Below, piece after piece: positions 7,197 through 15,545 of a stretch of 64,000 nt of DNA; positions within the stretch are counted from its first letter, which is position 1; every line of letters starts with the position of its first letter. This DNA comes from Lachnospiraceae bacterium (GTDB lineage Bacteria; Bacillota; Clostridia; Lachnospirales; Lachnospiraceae): contig JAFQOW010000041.1 in assembly GCA_017412055.1 (NCBI GenBank), forward strand, positions 124,001 to 188,000, given 5' to 3'. The position numbers and the translations under genes were made by a program. The notes under the pieces were generated by a model. The model worked only from the letters and a program-made list of their open reading frames with translations. It did no database searches and had not been told where the DNA came from.

Positions 7197-7909
7197 TATA
7201 CATTTGTAATTGTAGTCGTTGATGATGAAGTTTTTTTACCCGAACCGTCAAGATTTTCAGTTGTTATTGTAGTAGTTCTTGAGGCATTTGTAGAGGCAGT
7301 ACTCGTCGGTTGATTTACAACTTCGCTATATTTGAAACGGTATTTAGATTGCAATAAAATATCTTTTAATTCAATTGAACTTTCCATCTTACTTACGTAT
7401 TTGTGAATAGTAGACATTAAACCACTATACCATGCAACTGTATTTTTATCCTCTTCAGTTTCAGCAATACTAAAATCTCCAGTATCAGATTTACTAAATC
7501 CTGTAATAAGGAATTGATTTTTAAGTGTATCAATACCTACTTCAGATAACCAATATGAGTTACCACCCAAAATAATAGCTACAATAAACTCTAAAGCTTT
7601 TATACGGCATCTTAACTCATTATTAATAGTATCTTCTACCTTTTTCATTGAATCTTGAAGACTCGTAATTTCATCGCTTACAGTATGAACAAATACCTGA
7701 ATATCACTTGCTAAATTAATCATCTCACTAACAGTAGATTTAAAAGAGCAGTGTTCTAAATCAATAATAAGGTCTGCAAAGTCAACTACTGCAGCACCGT
7801 CACGTGTTTCATTCCATACAATAATTTTATCACCATTACCTATTGATGTATATTGAGGTAAATCTTTAATTGACGCATAAACTTTTTTACCATATGAGCT
7901 GTAAGCCAT
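7196..7909 (-). CDS. Probable virion protein with coiled coil, 237 residues
   Basis: The family is not recognised. The N-terminal SIGNGDKIIVWNETRDGAAVVDF resembles the short 'GDKIxIWN' modules often seen at the start of phage fibre and appendage proteins. Residues 60-105 form a coiled coil, and the C-terminal 35 residues are Thr/Ser-rich (runs of TTT and SSS). It is a single-gene minus unit with its own late-type box and shared terminator, consistent with a virion component. Confidence 0.5.
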   Translation of the reverse strand: MAYSSYGKKVYASIKDLPQYTSIGNGDKIIVWNETRDGAAVVDFADLIIDLEHCSFKSTVSEMINLASDIQVFVHTVSDEITSLQDSMKKVEDTINNELRCRIKALEFIVAIILGGNSYWLSEVGIDTLKNQFLITGFSKSDTGDFSIAETEEDKNTVAWYSGLMSTIHKYVSKMESSIELKDILLQSKYRFKYSEVVNQPTSTASTNASRTTTITTENLDGSGKKTSSSTTTITNV

Positions 7910-7914
7910 GCATT

Positions 7915-7922
7915 TATTTATG
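7915..7922 (-). promoter_or_regulatory. Late-promoter-like box (CATAAATA)
   Basis: CATAAATA on the minus strand, 5 bases before the ATG at 7909. It lies back to back with the plus-strand box at 7926-7942. Confidence 0.45.
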
Positions 7923-7925
7923 AAT

Positions 7926-7942
7926 CAGAACTGAATTATAAG
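7926..7942 (+). promoter_or_regulatory. CAGAAC-N5-TATAAG promoter-like element
   Basis: CAGAAC, 5 bases, then TATAAG, 6 bases before the ATG at 7949. The same pair with the same 5-base gap precedes the genes at 12442 (+), 44629 (-) and 56498 (-). Confidence 0.45.
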
Positions 7943-7948
7943 AGTATT

Positions 7949-8332
7949 ATGAACTTTGATGAATTTTTTCCTCTTTTAAAATCCATCTTTACAAAAAAGT
8001 GTTGTAATATAAATCCAATAGCAGATAATTTTAATACATATCTGGCTGTAAGATACATTTCATTTTATCATCCTAGTTTATGTGAACTTCTTAATGAATC
8101 AGTTAATAAGTTTAAGATTAACAGTATGTTTAATGAAGCAGAAGATGGGTATAATTTTCTTAAAGCTCTGATACCTAAGCTTCCATATAAGCATATCAAG
8201 TATATTAAGAAGGAGTCTATAAAGAATTTGCGTGATAAAAACATTCCGGATGAGACAGTTACCAAATTAGCTAACTATTTGGAGGTATCTCAGCGTGAAA
8301 TTAGACAAATTTTAGAAACAAATTATGAATAA
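7949..8332 (+). CDS. Possible sliding-clamp loader small subunit (gp62-like)
   Basis: 127 residues, all helical. The order of features resembles the short gp62 proteins of T4-like cyanophages: an N-terminal helix, an NPIADNFNTYLAVRYISFY segment (cf. NPFxxNRxLSxF), then YNFLKALIPKLPYKHIKYIKK (cf. DFLLNxIxPxKRFxKWxK), then a C-terminal helix. gp62 partners gp44 to load the gp45 clamp. The gene overlaps the GroES-like gene by 8 bases and leads a run containing a helicase and thymidylate synthase. The match is by pattern only, so this is tentative. Confidence 0.4.
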   Translation: MNFDEFFPLLKSIFTKKCCNINPIADNFNTYLAVRYISFYHPSLCELLNESVNKFKINSMFNEAEDGYNFLKALIPKLPYKHIKYIKKESIKNLRDKNIPDETVTKLANYLEVSQREIRQILETNYE

Positions 8333-8786
8333 AGAACAATTATTGGATACATATCAAGCTGCATCCTATTCAGATATTAATCTTGAAAGCCCTAATTGTG
8401 CCGGTGATATGGCTCTTAGAGGCTTTGCTGTTAAAAAACTATACGATGACTTCGTATTTGCTGATTATATTGATGTGGATAACGGCTTTATTAAGCATGA
8501 ATCTGGCCTTGTAACAATTGAATCTAATGCTACTAAGACCTGGCGTAAAGCTAGAGTACTCATGGTGGGCCCAGCATGTCGTAATACAAAGGTTGGTGAT
8601 ATTATTTTGTTCCCAAATGATAAGGGATTGCCTTGTGGCGAGGTTGAATACACTACTCATCTTGAGGAAAGCGAGCTAGTTCCTGCGCAGGATATAATTG
8701 AAGTAGCTAAAAATGGTATCTTTTTAGGCGAACATCGTATTTTTGCAACTCTGGATAATCTGAACAATGGCCTTCATAAGTCCTGA
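8325..8786 (+). CDS. GroES/gp31-like co-chaperonin candidate
   Basis: 153 residues. The central part follows the GroES beta-barrel pattern: KKLYDDFVFADY, ESGLVTIESNATK (mobile-loop region), ARVLMVGPACRNTKVGDIILF and a final FATLDN strand. T4 gp31 replaces GroES so that the host GroEL can fold gp23; a phage with a large gp23 could need the same. It carries about 25 extra N-terminal residues compared with GroES. It overlaps the genes on both sides (8 and 20 bases), implying translational coupling. Confidence 0.55.
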   Translation: MNKEQLLDTYQAASYSDINLESPNCAGDMALRGFAVKKLYDDFVFADYIDVDNGFIKHESGLVTIESNATKTWRKARVLMVGPACRNTKVGDIILFPNDKGLPCGEVEYTTHLEESELVPAQDIIEVAKNGIFLGEHRIFATLDNLNNGLHKS

Positions 8787-9084
8787 AACACTTGATTCAA
8801 TGCTTTTGGCTAATGTGGTAGACCTTTCTTTCGTAAAGAAGGATGGTTCTATCCGTAATATGACCTGTACAAAGTCATATGAATTGCTTAGTTCATTTGA
8901 AGGTAGGTCATTTTTGAAGTATCAAGAGCCAAAGGGTAATCCTCGTAACCTTCCACCTGGTATGTTAACAGTCTGGGACATCGATTCTCAGGGTTTTAGA
9001 ACAGTAAATTGTGAAACTGTTGACATATTATCAGTAATTCCTGTAGAAAACTTTAGAAAAATGCTAGTTGAGAAGTTCGTTTAA
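8767..9084 (+). CDS. WYL_2/Sm-like SH3-barrel protein (DUF2693 type)
   Basis: 105 residues. Matches the small phage family with the pattern V.F.K.DG..R.M.CT (VVDLSFVKKDGSIRNMTCT), followed by VWD....G.R.....V..L (LTVWDIDSQGFRTVNCETVDIL). These Sm-like barrel proteins are common in T4-like phages, and their function is not established. It starts inside the end of the GroES-like gene (20-base overlap). Confidence 0.6.
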   Translation: MAFISPETLDSMLLANVVDLSFVKKDGSIRNMTCTKSYELLSSFEGRSFLKYQEPKGNPRNLPPGMLTVWDIDSQGFRTVNCETVDILSVIPVENFRKMLVEKFV

Positions 9085-9107
9085 GTTTTTGGTCTTTAAG
9101 TAATTTT

Positions 9108-9455
9108 ATGTCAGATAATAAAATTATTGACTTAAACGAGATTTTTAATGATTATTTCTTTAAAAAGTTTACATTTTTATTAGATAATAAAGTATTAAAA
9201 GAGGGAAGATTGAAGCTTTTTACAATGAAAGGCTTCAATCTTAAATTTTTCTTATTAGACAGCGAAAATGTAATCAAAAATCTTGAAATACCATATCCAT
9301 TTAAACTTGTTAAGACTGAAACAGGATATATTTTCGATTACCGTTTAGAAAAGTTTAAGCTTATAGAAAACACAGAACTTATCAATAATCTAATAGAAAC
9401 CGATTGTCAAAAATCTAGATATTACGATAAACCTTTAATAGTAAAAATTGAATAA
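9108..9455 (+). CDS. Hypothetical protein, 115 residues
   Basis: Not recognised. It is a Lys/Phe/Leu-rich small soluble protein with alternating strands (FTFLLDNKVLKEGRLKLF; FNLKFFLLDSENVIKNLEI). The stop overlaps the helicase start (TAATG), so the two are probably translated together and may act together. Confidence 0.6.
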   Translation: MSDNKIIDLNEIFNDYFFKKFTFLLDNKVLKEGRLKLFTMKGFNLKFFLLDSENVIKNLEIPYPFKLVKTETGYIFDYRLEKFKLIENTELINNLIETDCQKSRYYDKPLIVKIE

Positions 9456-11098
9456 TGCTTAATGAACCGCTAGTTAATTCGTTTCCAGTGGGTGCAGTAC
9501 CTAATGAAGCCCAGGAATATATTATAGATGAAATCGAAAAAGCTATAGCACTTGGTAAGAAATTTATCATTATCAATGCACCGACTGCAACTGGTAAGAG
9601 TTATATAGCGAAAACTATTGCGAATTTCTCAGATGAACCAACCGATGGGTTTGTAACAGCTTGTAATAGCTATCAGATATATGATAGTGAAGACCCGCAA
9701 GTATCTGATGAAGATTTGGCTCCTTTCGGGACTGCTATTTTGACTGTAACTAAGTCTCTTCAAGACCAATATACTGACTTTTTTGAAGATGGTGAGTCTC
9801 TTAAAGGTAAAAGTAATTATGTTTGCGCAGTTAATGACCTTTATACTTGCGAAAACGGCATGTGTACATTTGTTAAAGGTCAGTTGAAGAAGTGTTTATC
9901 TTGCGACCGATGCCCGTATTTTACACAGCGTAATCGAGCAGTGACCAATATTTGCAGTTTTTATAACTATGCAATGTTTGAATCTCTTCCTGAAATTGTA
10001 AAAAATAAGGAATTTATTATTTGTGATGAGGCATCTGAGCTTGAAAGTGAGATTGTAGGACGATATTCTATTGAAATTATATCTAAGGAACTTAAGAAGA
10101 TTAATAGTGAATATCCTATTACTCCGTCTGTCAATGCTTCTCGTGCAGTTATTCTTGATTGGGTTAGTGAAATGTCCGCTCTTTGTGAATATGAATATAA
10201 TTCTTATATGAATCATATTAATAAAGAACTTAAAGATAAAGCTAAAAAGAAGCGTTTGAATAAAGAAGAATCACAAAAACTCGGTTTGCTTAGAAAGTAT
10301 AAGGAAGCATTCTCTACTATTCTTGATGCTTGGGCTGAAACTGAATATATTATAACCCATACAGATAGTGGTTTACTTTTTCAACCTTATAATGTAGATA
10401 AATTGGCAGATCGTATCTTCCGTTTCGGTCAATATATCATCCTAATGTCTGCTACTATTGTTAATCCGGCGAAATTTGCTGAAACTTTAGGTATTAAAGA
10501 CTATTACTTTATTGAAACTGCAACTACTTTGTCTGCTAAGAAGGCTCCTATTAAGTGCACATCTAAGTTTAGACTCAATTATAAGAACAAAGAGCAGCTT
10601 TTGCCTCAGATGTGTAAGGTAGCAGGACAAATCTGTAACATGTATAAGGATAAAAAGGGCATTATTCATACCCATTCTATGGATATTTTACGTTATCTTA
10701 AGGAAGAATTGGGTCATAATAAGCGCTTTTTGTTCCGTGAACAAGGTGTAGATAATGAACAAATACTTGAAATTCATAGTGGTACATCAGAACCTACTGT
10801 GCTTGTTTCACCTTCTATGACCCATGGTGTTGACTTGAAGGGTGATTTGGGTGAATTTCAGGTAGTTATGAAGGCACCATTCCTTCCTCTTAACGATGAA
10901 CGCGTAAAACGTAAATTTGAAAATGATAAAGAATGGTATACTGATGCAATGTTATCTACTTTGGTCCAGATGTGCGGCCGTTGTAACAGAACTGCCTCAG
11001 ATTATAGTGAAACGTATATACTTGATGGACTTATTCTTGATTCAGTTCTTCGTAATAAAGAAAAACTTCCGAAATATTTCCTTGAACGATTTGTATAA
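9455..11098 (+). CDS. DinG/XPD-family DNA helicase with iron-sulfur cysteines
   Basis: 547 residues. Walker A APTATGKS (42-49); a cysteine cluster between motifs Ia and II (CENGMC, CLSCDRC, IC) as in the 4Fe-4S domain of XPD/DinG; DEAS as motif II; HTHSM and SPSMTHGVDLKG near the C-terminal RecA domain; QMCGRCNR as motif VI. These superfamily 2 enzymes unwind DNA 5' to 3' with ATP. T4 itself uses Dda, UvsW and gp41, so this is a distinct choice. It is followed after 2 bases by thymidylate synthase. Confidence 0.85.
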   Translation: MLNEPLVNSFPVGAVPNEAQEYIIDEIEKAIALGKKFIIINAPTATGKSYIAKTIANFSDEPTDGFVTACNSYQIYDSEDPQVSDEDLAPFGTAILTVTKSLQDQYTDFFEDGESLKGKSNYVCAVNDLYTCENGMCTFVKGQLKKCLSCDRCPYFTQRNRAVTNICSFYNYAMFESLPEIVKNKEFIICDEASELESEIVGRYSIEIISKELKKINSEYPITPSVNASRAVILDWVSEMSALCEYEYNSYMNHINKELKDKAKKKRLNKEESQKLGLLRKYKEAFSTILDAWAETEYIITHTDSGLLFQPYNVDKLADRIFRFGQYIILMSATIVNPAKFAETLGIKDYYFIETATTLSAKKAPIKCTSKFRLNYKNKEQLLPQMCKVAGQICNMYKDKKGIIHTHSMDILRYLKEELGHNKRFLFREQGVDNEQILEIHSGTSEPTVLVSPSMTHGVDLKGDLGEFQVVMKAPFLPLNDERVKRKFENDKEWYTDAMLSTLVQMCGRCNRTASDYSETYILDGLILDSVLRNKEKLPKYFLERFV

Positions 11099-11100
11099 TT

Positions 11101-12066
11101 ATGAAATTTGATGAAACATATGTAAAAGTGCTTCAGCATATTATGGAAAATGGTACCCGTAAGCAAAATCGTACGGGTACTGATACTCTTTCTGTGTTTA
11201 ATACACAGATTTGCGCTGAAGAAGATGCAGAAGGATATAATAATATTCCTCTTTCAAACCTTCGAAAGGTTTATTTTAAGGGTGCTTTGATTGAAGTGTT
11301 TTGGATTCTTGGCCTTCATATGAAGGATGAGCGTTATTCTAATCTTCCTCAGACAAATACTCAATATCTTCTTGACCATGGTGTGAAATATTGGCAGCCT
11401 TGGGCAAATAAAGATAATAATCTTGGGCCTGTATATGGTGCACAACTTGTAAATTGGCATGATTATAAGCTGGTATTTCCTGAAGATTATGATTATGGTG
11501 TCCATGGAGTTGAATATAAGAGCGTATATGTAAACCAGATTCAGAATATCATCGATACTCTTCGTACAAATCCTGATGATAGACGTCTTGTAGCAACAAT
11601 GTGGAATCCTGCTAAGCTTTCTAAGATGGCATTGCCTCCTTGTCATCATACAATGGAGTTTTATTCTCAACCGACACCAGATGGTAAGCGTATATTGCAT
11701 ACTCGATGGATGCAGCGTTCTTGTGATATGCCAATTGGTATTCCCTACGATATGCTTCTTTACACCCTTCTTAATAAGATTGTAGCTTTGTGTGCTGGAC
11801 ACATTCCTGGACATGTTTATGGACTTCTTGGTGATAGTCATATCTATGTAAACCAAATTGATGGTGTTAAGGAAATGCTTAATCGAGCCGAAACTGAGGA
11901 GTTCAAAGCATGTCCTCAACCAAAAATCTACATTGAAGACCGTATTTTTGATATTATTACTGAAAAAGGTTGGTGTGATTTGAGCGATTTTAATATTGAT
12001 GGCTCTGATTTTAAACTTGTTGAGTATAAACCTCTTGCAAAGATTGATATACCAGTATCTGTATGA
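11101..12066 (+). CDS. thyA: Thymidylate synthase
   Basis: 321 residues, ThyA type. It makes dTMP from dUMP with methylene-tetrahydrofolate. Visible landmarks: KQNRTGTDTLSVF (phosphate-binding Arg24), PWANKDNNLGPVYGAQL, DDRRLVATMWNP, the catalytic PPCHHT (Cys181), QRSCDMPIGIPYD and GHVYGLLGDSHIYVNQ. No intron interrupts it, unlike T4 td. It pairs functionally with the dihydrofolate reductase at 35150-35785, which regenerates the folate. The stop overlaps the next start by 4 bases. Confidence 0.95.
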   Translation: MKFDETYVKVLQHIMENGTRKQNRTGTDTLSVFNTQICAEEDAEGYNNIPLSNLRKVYFKGALIEVFWILGLHMKDERYSNLPQTNTQYLLDHGVKYWQPWANKDNNLGPVYGAQLVNWHDYKLVFPEDYDYGVHGVEYKSVYVNQIQNIIDTLRTNPDDRRLVATMWNPAKLSKMALPPCHHTMEFYSQPTPDGKRILHTRWMQRSCDMPIGIPYDMLLYTLLNKIVALCAGHIPGHVYGLLGDSHIYVNQIDGVKEMLNRAETEEFKACPQPKIYIEDRIFDIITEKGWCDLSDFNIDGSDFKLVEYKPLAKIDIPVSV

Positions 12067-12416
12067 TTAAACCGAGTACTAAAAAATTTAAATGCCCTCA
12101 TTGCGGAAGTACTAAATTGAATATTATCTGCATGATAGAGGCAGAAAGAAGGTTATTTGAGCCTATTTTTAAAAATGGGAATCTAATTTATTCAAGAGTA
12201 GGTTCATCACTTTTAGATTGGGCTGAATCCCCATCATATAACTATACATATTGTTGTTATAATTGTAAACATCAATGGTATAATGAAGATTTATTAGTTA
12301 GAAGCGGAGCATTTGGTACTATTATGGCGTCTGAAATGCATGCTTTATTTGATAGAACTTATACTAAATCATTAGCTGATGAAGAAGGTAGAGATTTTGA
12401 AATAACTTTGCATTAA
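12063..12416 (+). CDS. Zinc-ribbon protein, 117 residues
   Basis: Two CxxC knuckles, CPHCGS near the N-terminus (residues 11-16) and CYNCKHQW near residue 65, suggest one structural zinc site spanning about 55 residues. The remainder is unrecognised. ATGA overlap with thymidylate synthase points to co-translation. It may be a nucleic-acid-binding or metabolic accessory factor. Confidence 0.6.
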   Translation: MIKPSTKKFKCPHCGSTKLNIICMIEAERRLFEPIFKNGNLIYSRVGSSLLDWAESPSYNYTYCCYNCKHQWYNEDLLVRSGAFGTIMASEMHALFDRTYTKSLADEEGRDFEITLH

Positions 12417-12437
12417 TTTAGAACTGAAATATATAAA
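12417..12437 (+). promoter_or_regulatory. TTTAGAAC-N5-TATATA promoter-like element
   Basis: TTTAGAAC (12417-12424), five bases, then TATATAAA, directly upstream of the ATG at 12442. Same spacing as the elements at 7926, 44638 and 56507. Confidence 0.45.
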
Positions 12438-12441
12438 AATT

Positions 12442-13173
12442 ATGACTTTAAACGATTTTATTATTGATAATAATTGTAAGAATTTTAATGAACTCAAGGA
12501 GCGTCTTTGCAATAAGTACGCTGCCCTTAGAGTTAAGATGAAGGGAGTTGATTATAGTTATATTTTTTCTCTTAATCCTAAAGTTGATAATTGCAATATG
12601 GACCGCTACTTATCAGATGAATGGATTAAAACTATTAATAATGTAACAGCTTGCACATTTTTACATGAAATTAATGGTATGTACATTGAGAGTATTGAAC
12701 CTGTAACTAAGGACACTCTTAATGCTAAGGAAGTTGCTCTACTTTTTGCTCATGAAGCTAATGTATTTGATGATACATTTGATTTCCAGGTGAAATATGG
12801 TCTCATGACTCGTGAGGAAATGTTTGAAAAGGCACCATATTTCATCGAGAAGGATAATTTGATGATGAAGATTGGTCATCTTAAGGAGGAACTTGCAGAA
12901 ATTGAGAAAGCTGCTGAGAATGGTGACCTTGCCGAGTTTGCCGATGGTATTATTGATCTTATCTATGTTGCAGCAGGTCTTGGTAATCTTTGCCGATTGC
13001 CGATGAAGGAGCTTTGGAACGATGTTCAGAACTCTAATATGGTTGGTAAGGAGCGAGTAACGTCTCTTGATAATGCAACAAAACGCGGTTCTACCTTTGA
13101 TGTACGTAAGACAGATAAGTGGGTCGGTCCTCGCGGTGCAGATATTATTAAACATTTTTCACTCGGGAAGTAA
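12442..13173 (+). CDS. MazG-like/PRA-PH family nucleotide pyrophosphohydrolase
   Basis: 243 residues. The C-terminal half fits the all-alpha NTP pyrophosphatase family: HLKEELAEIEKA (ExxE), then LAEFADGIIDLIYV (E..D metal ligands), then DVQNSNMVGKE and GPRGADIIKHF at the end. Such enzymes hydrolyse (d)NTPs to monophosphates; T4-like cyanophage MazG proteins are relatives. The first about 100 residues are an extra domain not recognised. With thymidylate synthase just upstream, a role in nucleotide pool control is likely. Confidence 0.7.
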   Translation: MTLNDFIIDNNCKNFNELKERLCNKYAALRVKMKGVDYSYIFSLNPKVDNCNMDRYLSDEWIKTINNVTACTFLHEINGMYIESIEPVTKDTLNAKEVALLFAHEANVFDDTFDFQVKYGLMTREEMFEKAPYFIEKDNLMMKIGHLKEELAEIEKAAENGDLAEFADGIIDLIYVAAGLGNLCRLPMKELWNDVQNSNMVGKERVTSLDNATKRGSTFDVRKTDKWVGPRGADIIKHFSLGK

Positions 13174-13188
13174 ATCTTCCCGATTTTT
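13163..13188 (+). terminator. Intrinsic terminator
   Basis: Stem TCGGGAAG (13163-13170) / CTTCCCGA (13176-13183), loop TAAAT, then TTTTT. The hairpin overlaps the end of the MazG-like gene. Confidence 0.85.
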
Positions 13189-13192
13189 GTGA

Positions 13193-13198
13193 TATAAT
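13193..13198 (+). promoter_or_regulatory. TATAAT -10-like box
   Basis: TGTGATATAATA immediately after a terminator and before the ATG at 13207; the same string as at 6407-6418. Confidence 0.5.
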
Positions 13199-13206
13199 AT
13201 ATACAT

Positions 13207-13734
13207 ATGAGTGAAACTGAACAAGAAATGGAAGTACCGGTACTTGAGATTGAGTTTGAAAACTTTCTTAAGTTGTGTGAAAGGATTAATTTAGTTGATT
13301 CTGGTGCATTTGCATCAATGCCTAATCATGTAAAGGTTTACGGTGATAGAGAAAAAACTCATATTAAAGACCTTGTTACTGAACTTATTAGTTATCAAGA
13401 AGAAGATAATAAGTGGCGTTTGCGTGAGTTTAAGCTCCAGCCAATAGAGACAACTGATAATTGTGTAAAAATTGAAGATAAAATCATTTATGATGCTTCA
13501 CGTATTATCATTATTTCTCGAATGAATTCTATTTTTATTATTCCAGGAGAGAAATCTATTGCAGAAGGTAATTGTTCACCAAATGAAATCATTCGTTTTA
13601 CTAATTTAATCTCATCTCAGCTTTTTCTTCTTCGATTTACTGATGTAATGGCAGATGATAATAGTGGTTATGACCTTAAAGTTGATTATCTATTAATTGA
13701 CAGAACTAAGGTAGAAGAAAATAATGAAGATTGA
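13207..13734 (+). CDS. Hypothetical protein, 175 residues
   Basis: Not recognised. Acidic N-terminus, then alternating strands including RIIIISRMNSIFIIPGEKS, and a helical C-terminus. Its end overlaps the phosphoesterase start by 11 bases, so it is co-translated with that enzyme and may be its partner. Confidence 0.6.
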   Translation: MSETEQEMEVPVLEIEFENFLKLCERINLVDSGAFASMPNHVKVYGDREKTHIKDLVTELISYQEEDNKWRLREFKLQPIETTDNCVKIEDKIIYDASRIIIISRMNSIFIIPGEKSIAEGNCSPNEIIRFTNLISSQLFLLRFTDVMADDNSGYDLKVDYLLIDRTKVEENNED

Positions 13735-14476
13735 GATTACAGGTGATGTTTATGGTGTCGGTGATATTCACGGAGATACCAGTGTTCTCCGACTTTTAAT
13801 TGAGTTTGAGAATATTACTGACTGTACATTAATCCTGTTAGGTGATGTAGGTATCTGGCGTTATAGAGATTACAAACATTTCCTTAAGTTTGATGAGCTT
13901 TGTAAAGAGCATAATATTATTTGTTACGCTTTTCGAGGTAATCATGATAATCCTGCTTTCTTTTATGCTCCAGAAGAGCAATCTCCTATTGCAAAGAGGT
14001 TCTGGGATAAGTTTACTAACTTCAAAGTAATACCTGATTTAACTCGTATTACAATAAATGGAGCTAGCGGAATAGTTATTGGTGGTGCATGTTCCATAGA
14101 TCGTTGTATACGACGCTCTTTTATCAGTGAGTACCGTCGTTATGGTAACCTTTACAAGCTTAATGACTGGTGGGAGGGTGAAACATTACCTAATACCAAT
14201 GGTATTGATGAGACGTTTGATTTTATTTTAAGTCATACTGGTCCCCGCCCACCAAAGTGCCCACCTCTTACTAAGGATAATTGTGTATTTTTCGAGCGTG
14301 ATTACTTCTTAAATGACTATATTAATAGTGAAAATCAGCGTTTAGAAGAGATTAGAGAGCAATTTAAACCTAAAAGATGGTGGTTTGGACATTATCACAT
14401 TAATCAAGTCTTTGATTTTATAGATACCAGATGTACTGTCGTAGATATTAATTATCTTACACCCATACGCATGTAA
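13724..14476 (+). CDS. Calcineurin-like metallophosphoesterase
   Basis: 250 residues with the complete dimetal signature: GDIHGD (D14, H16), LLGDVG, RGNHDNP, SHTGP and GHYH near the C-terminus. The family hydrolyses phosphomonoesters or diesters; the substrate is not predictable. A clear paralogue lies on the minus strand at 56532-57311: both carry GNHDNP, a (I/L)xHTGP motif and a (K/R)PKRW(W/Y) segment just before GHYH. Confidence 0.85.
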   Translation: MKIEITGDVYGVGDIHGDTSVLRLLIEFENITDCTLILLGDVGIWRYRDYKHFLKFDELCKEHNIICYAFRGNHDNPAFFYAPEEQSPIAKRFWDKFTNFKVIPDLTRITINGASGIVIGGACSIDRCIRRSFISEYRRYGNLYKLNDWWEGETLPNTNGIDETFDFILSHTGPRPPKCPPLTKDNCVFFERDYFLNDYINSENQRLEEIREQFKPKRWWFGHYHINQVFDFIDTRCTVVDINYLTPIRM

Positions 14477-14495
14477 CGTATGGGTGATTTCTTTT
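14460..14495 (+). terminator. Terminator-like hairpin
   Basis: Stem CACCCATACG (14460-14469) / CGTATGGGTG (14477-14486) with loop CATGTAA that includes the stop codon, then ATTTCTTTT. The T-run is weak but the stem is perfect. Confidence 0.6.
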
Positions 14496-14502
14496 ATAAA
14501 TA
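14495..14502 (+). promoter_or_regulatory. T4-type late promoter box TATAAATA
   Basis: Exact TATAAATA, 7 bases before the ATG at 14510 and right after a terminator-like hairpin. If it works like the T4 element, transcription would start at or within a few bases of the start codon. Confidence 0.6.
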
Positions 14503-14509
14503 ATGTATT

Positions 14510-15190
14510 ATGGCAGTATTAAAACCAATAGTTATAGACTTACCAACAAGAGGCAAATGTGCCATTGATTATATCGATTATTTCGATGAAGGTCAATATG
14601 GTCCAGATAAGCCCTTTTTTGTTAGCAGATTTGATGATTTCACTCAAGTTGCTAAACAAATGAGAGCATGTTTGTCTCTACAAGGTAATGAAAATAGTTT
14701 AATTCACTTTAAACGTGAACATATTGATGGTAAATGGGGCGAACCTTTAGTTATTGAGGCCGGAAATGAACCATATCCTTATCGTGCTCAGTATAAAATT
14801 CGTTTCATGCTTCGTATTAAGTTCTATGGAGACTTTGGATACATCGATCTTGGTCAGAAATGGTCTCCGGAAGATGACCCATCTGAAACATATTATGTAG
14901 AAGCTAAAGATTTAGAAGTAGTAAATCGTTGCATGCTTTCTGAAGCTGATGCTAAAAAGATTTTAGAATACATTTTGAATGCTGAAGTAGAATCAGGTAA
15001 AACATTATCTCAAGTAGGTAAAGAACAGTATGTACCTGGTGAAAATGGTGCAGCAGCTACGATTCAACCTTTGACTTCGGGGCCAATTGCAGAAGCTCTT
15101 GCAGCTATTGAAAAAGAAAGAATGGCAACGTATGTAGCCGACGCTAATTATGTTTTAAGCGATGGCGACACATTACTTACAATTGAATAA
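14510..15190 (+). CDS. Probable virion protein, 226 residues
   Basis: The family is not recognised. The N-terminal 110 residues are beta-rich (YKIRFMLRIKFYGDFGYID), followed by Ala/Glu-rich helices and a repetitive end (YVADANYVLSDGDTLLTIE). It opens the long plus-strand structural block and has an exact late box, which supports a virion role. Confidence 0.5.
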   Translation: MAVLKPIVIDLPTRGKCAIDYIDYFDEGQYGPDKPFFVSRFDDFTQVAKQMRACLSLQGNENSLIHFKREHIDGKWGEPLVIEAGNEPYPYRAQYKIRFMLRIKFYGDFGYIDLGQKWSPEDDPSETYYVEAKDLEVVNRCMLSEADAKKILEYILNAEVESGKTLSQVGKEQYVPGENGAAATIQPLTSGPIAEALAAIEKERMATYVADANYVLSDGDTLLTIE

Positions 15191-15193
15191 ATA
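15186..15193 (+). promoter_or_regulatory. Late-promoter-like box (AATAAATA)
   Basis: AATAAATA overlapping the stop of the previous gene, 7 bases before the ATG at 15201. The wider context is nearly identical to that before 2623 (AATAAATAATTTT in both). Confidence 0.4.
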
Positions 15194-15200
15194 ATTTTGT

Positions 15201-15473
15201 ATGGCAGACGAACAGATTAAAAACACACCAGAAACTGACTCAAAGCCAGTTGTATCAGAAGAACAGAAGGCTAACATTATCAAAAAGATTATTGAGTGTG
15301 TTACCGCTGTTATGAAGGCAGCCTTTTCTAAAGGTGATGCTGACACAGTTTGGTATAAGAAAGGTCTTTATTATACCGCCGCTGGTATTCTTGCAGTAAT
15401 CGTATATCTTTTTACATATCATGGTGTAGAGATTATTGATTGGCTTACTGCACTCGTCACAAGCTTATTCTAA
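15201..15473 (+). CDS. Small membrane protein, 90 residues
   Basis: A hydrophilic N-terminal half (1-50) is followed by a membrane segment at 55-73 (GLYYTAAGILAVIVYLFTY) and a second hydrophobic stretch at 77-90. It could be a holin or an inner-membrane anchor; there is no adjacent endolysin to support a lysis role. It has its own late-type box and a strong terminator downstream. Confidence 0.6.
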   Translation: MADEQIKNTPETDSKPVVSEEQKANIIKKIIECVTAVMKAAFSKGDADTVWYKKGLYYTAAGILAVIVYLFTYHGVEIIDWLTALVTSLF

Positions 15474-15494
15474 TAAAATAAACACAGATTTATT

Positions 15495-15526
15495 AAAAGG
15501 TTGTACCTATCAGGGTACAACCTTTT
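15495..15526 (+). terminator. Intrinsic terminator
   Basis: Thirteen-base stem AAAAGGTTGTACC / GGTACAACCTTTT with loop TATCAG, ending in a T-run. Confidence 0.9.
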
Positions 15527-15528
15527 CT

Positions 15529-15536
15529 CATAAATA
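15529..15536 (+). promoter_or_regulatory. Late-promoter-like box (CATAAATA)
   Basis: CATAAATA directly after the terminator and 9 bases before the ATG at 15546, the first gene of the fibre cluster. Confidence 0.5.
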
Positions 15537-15545
15537 GTTTTTAGT

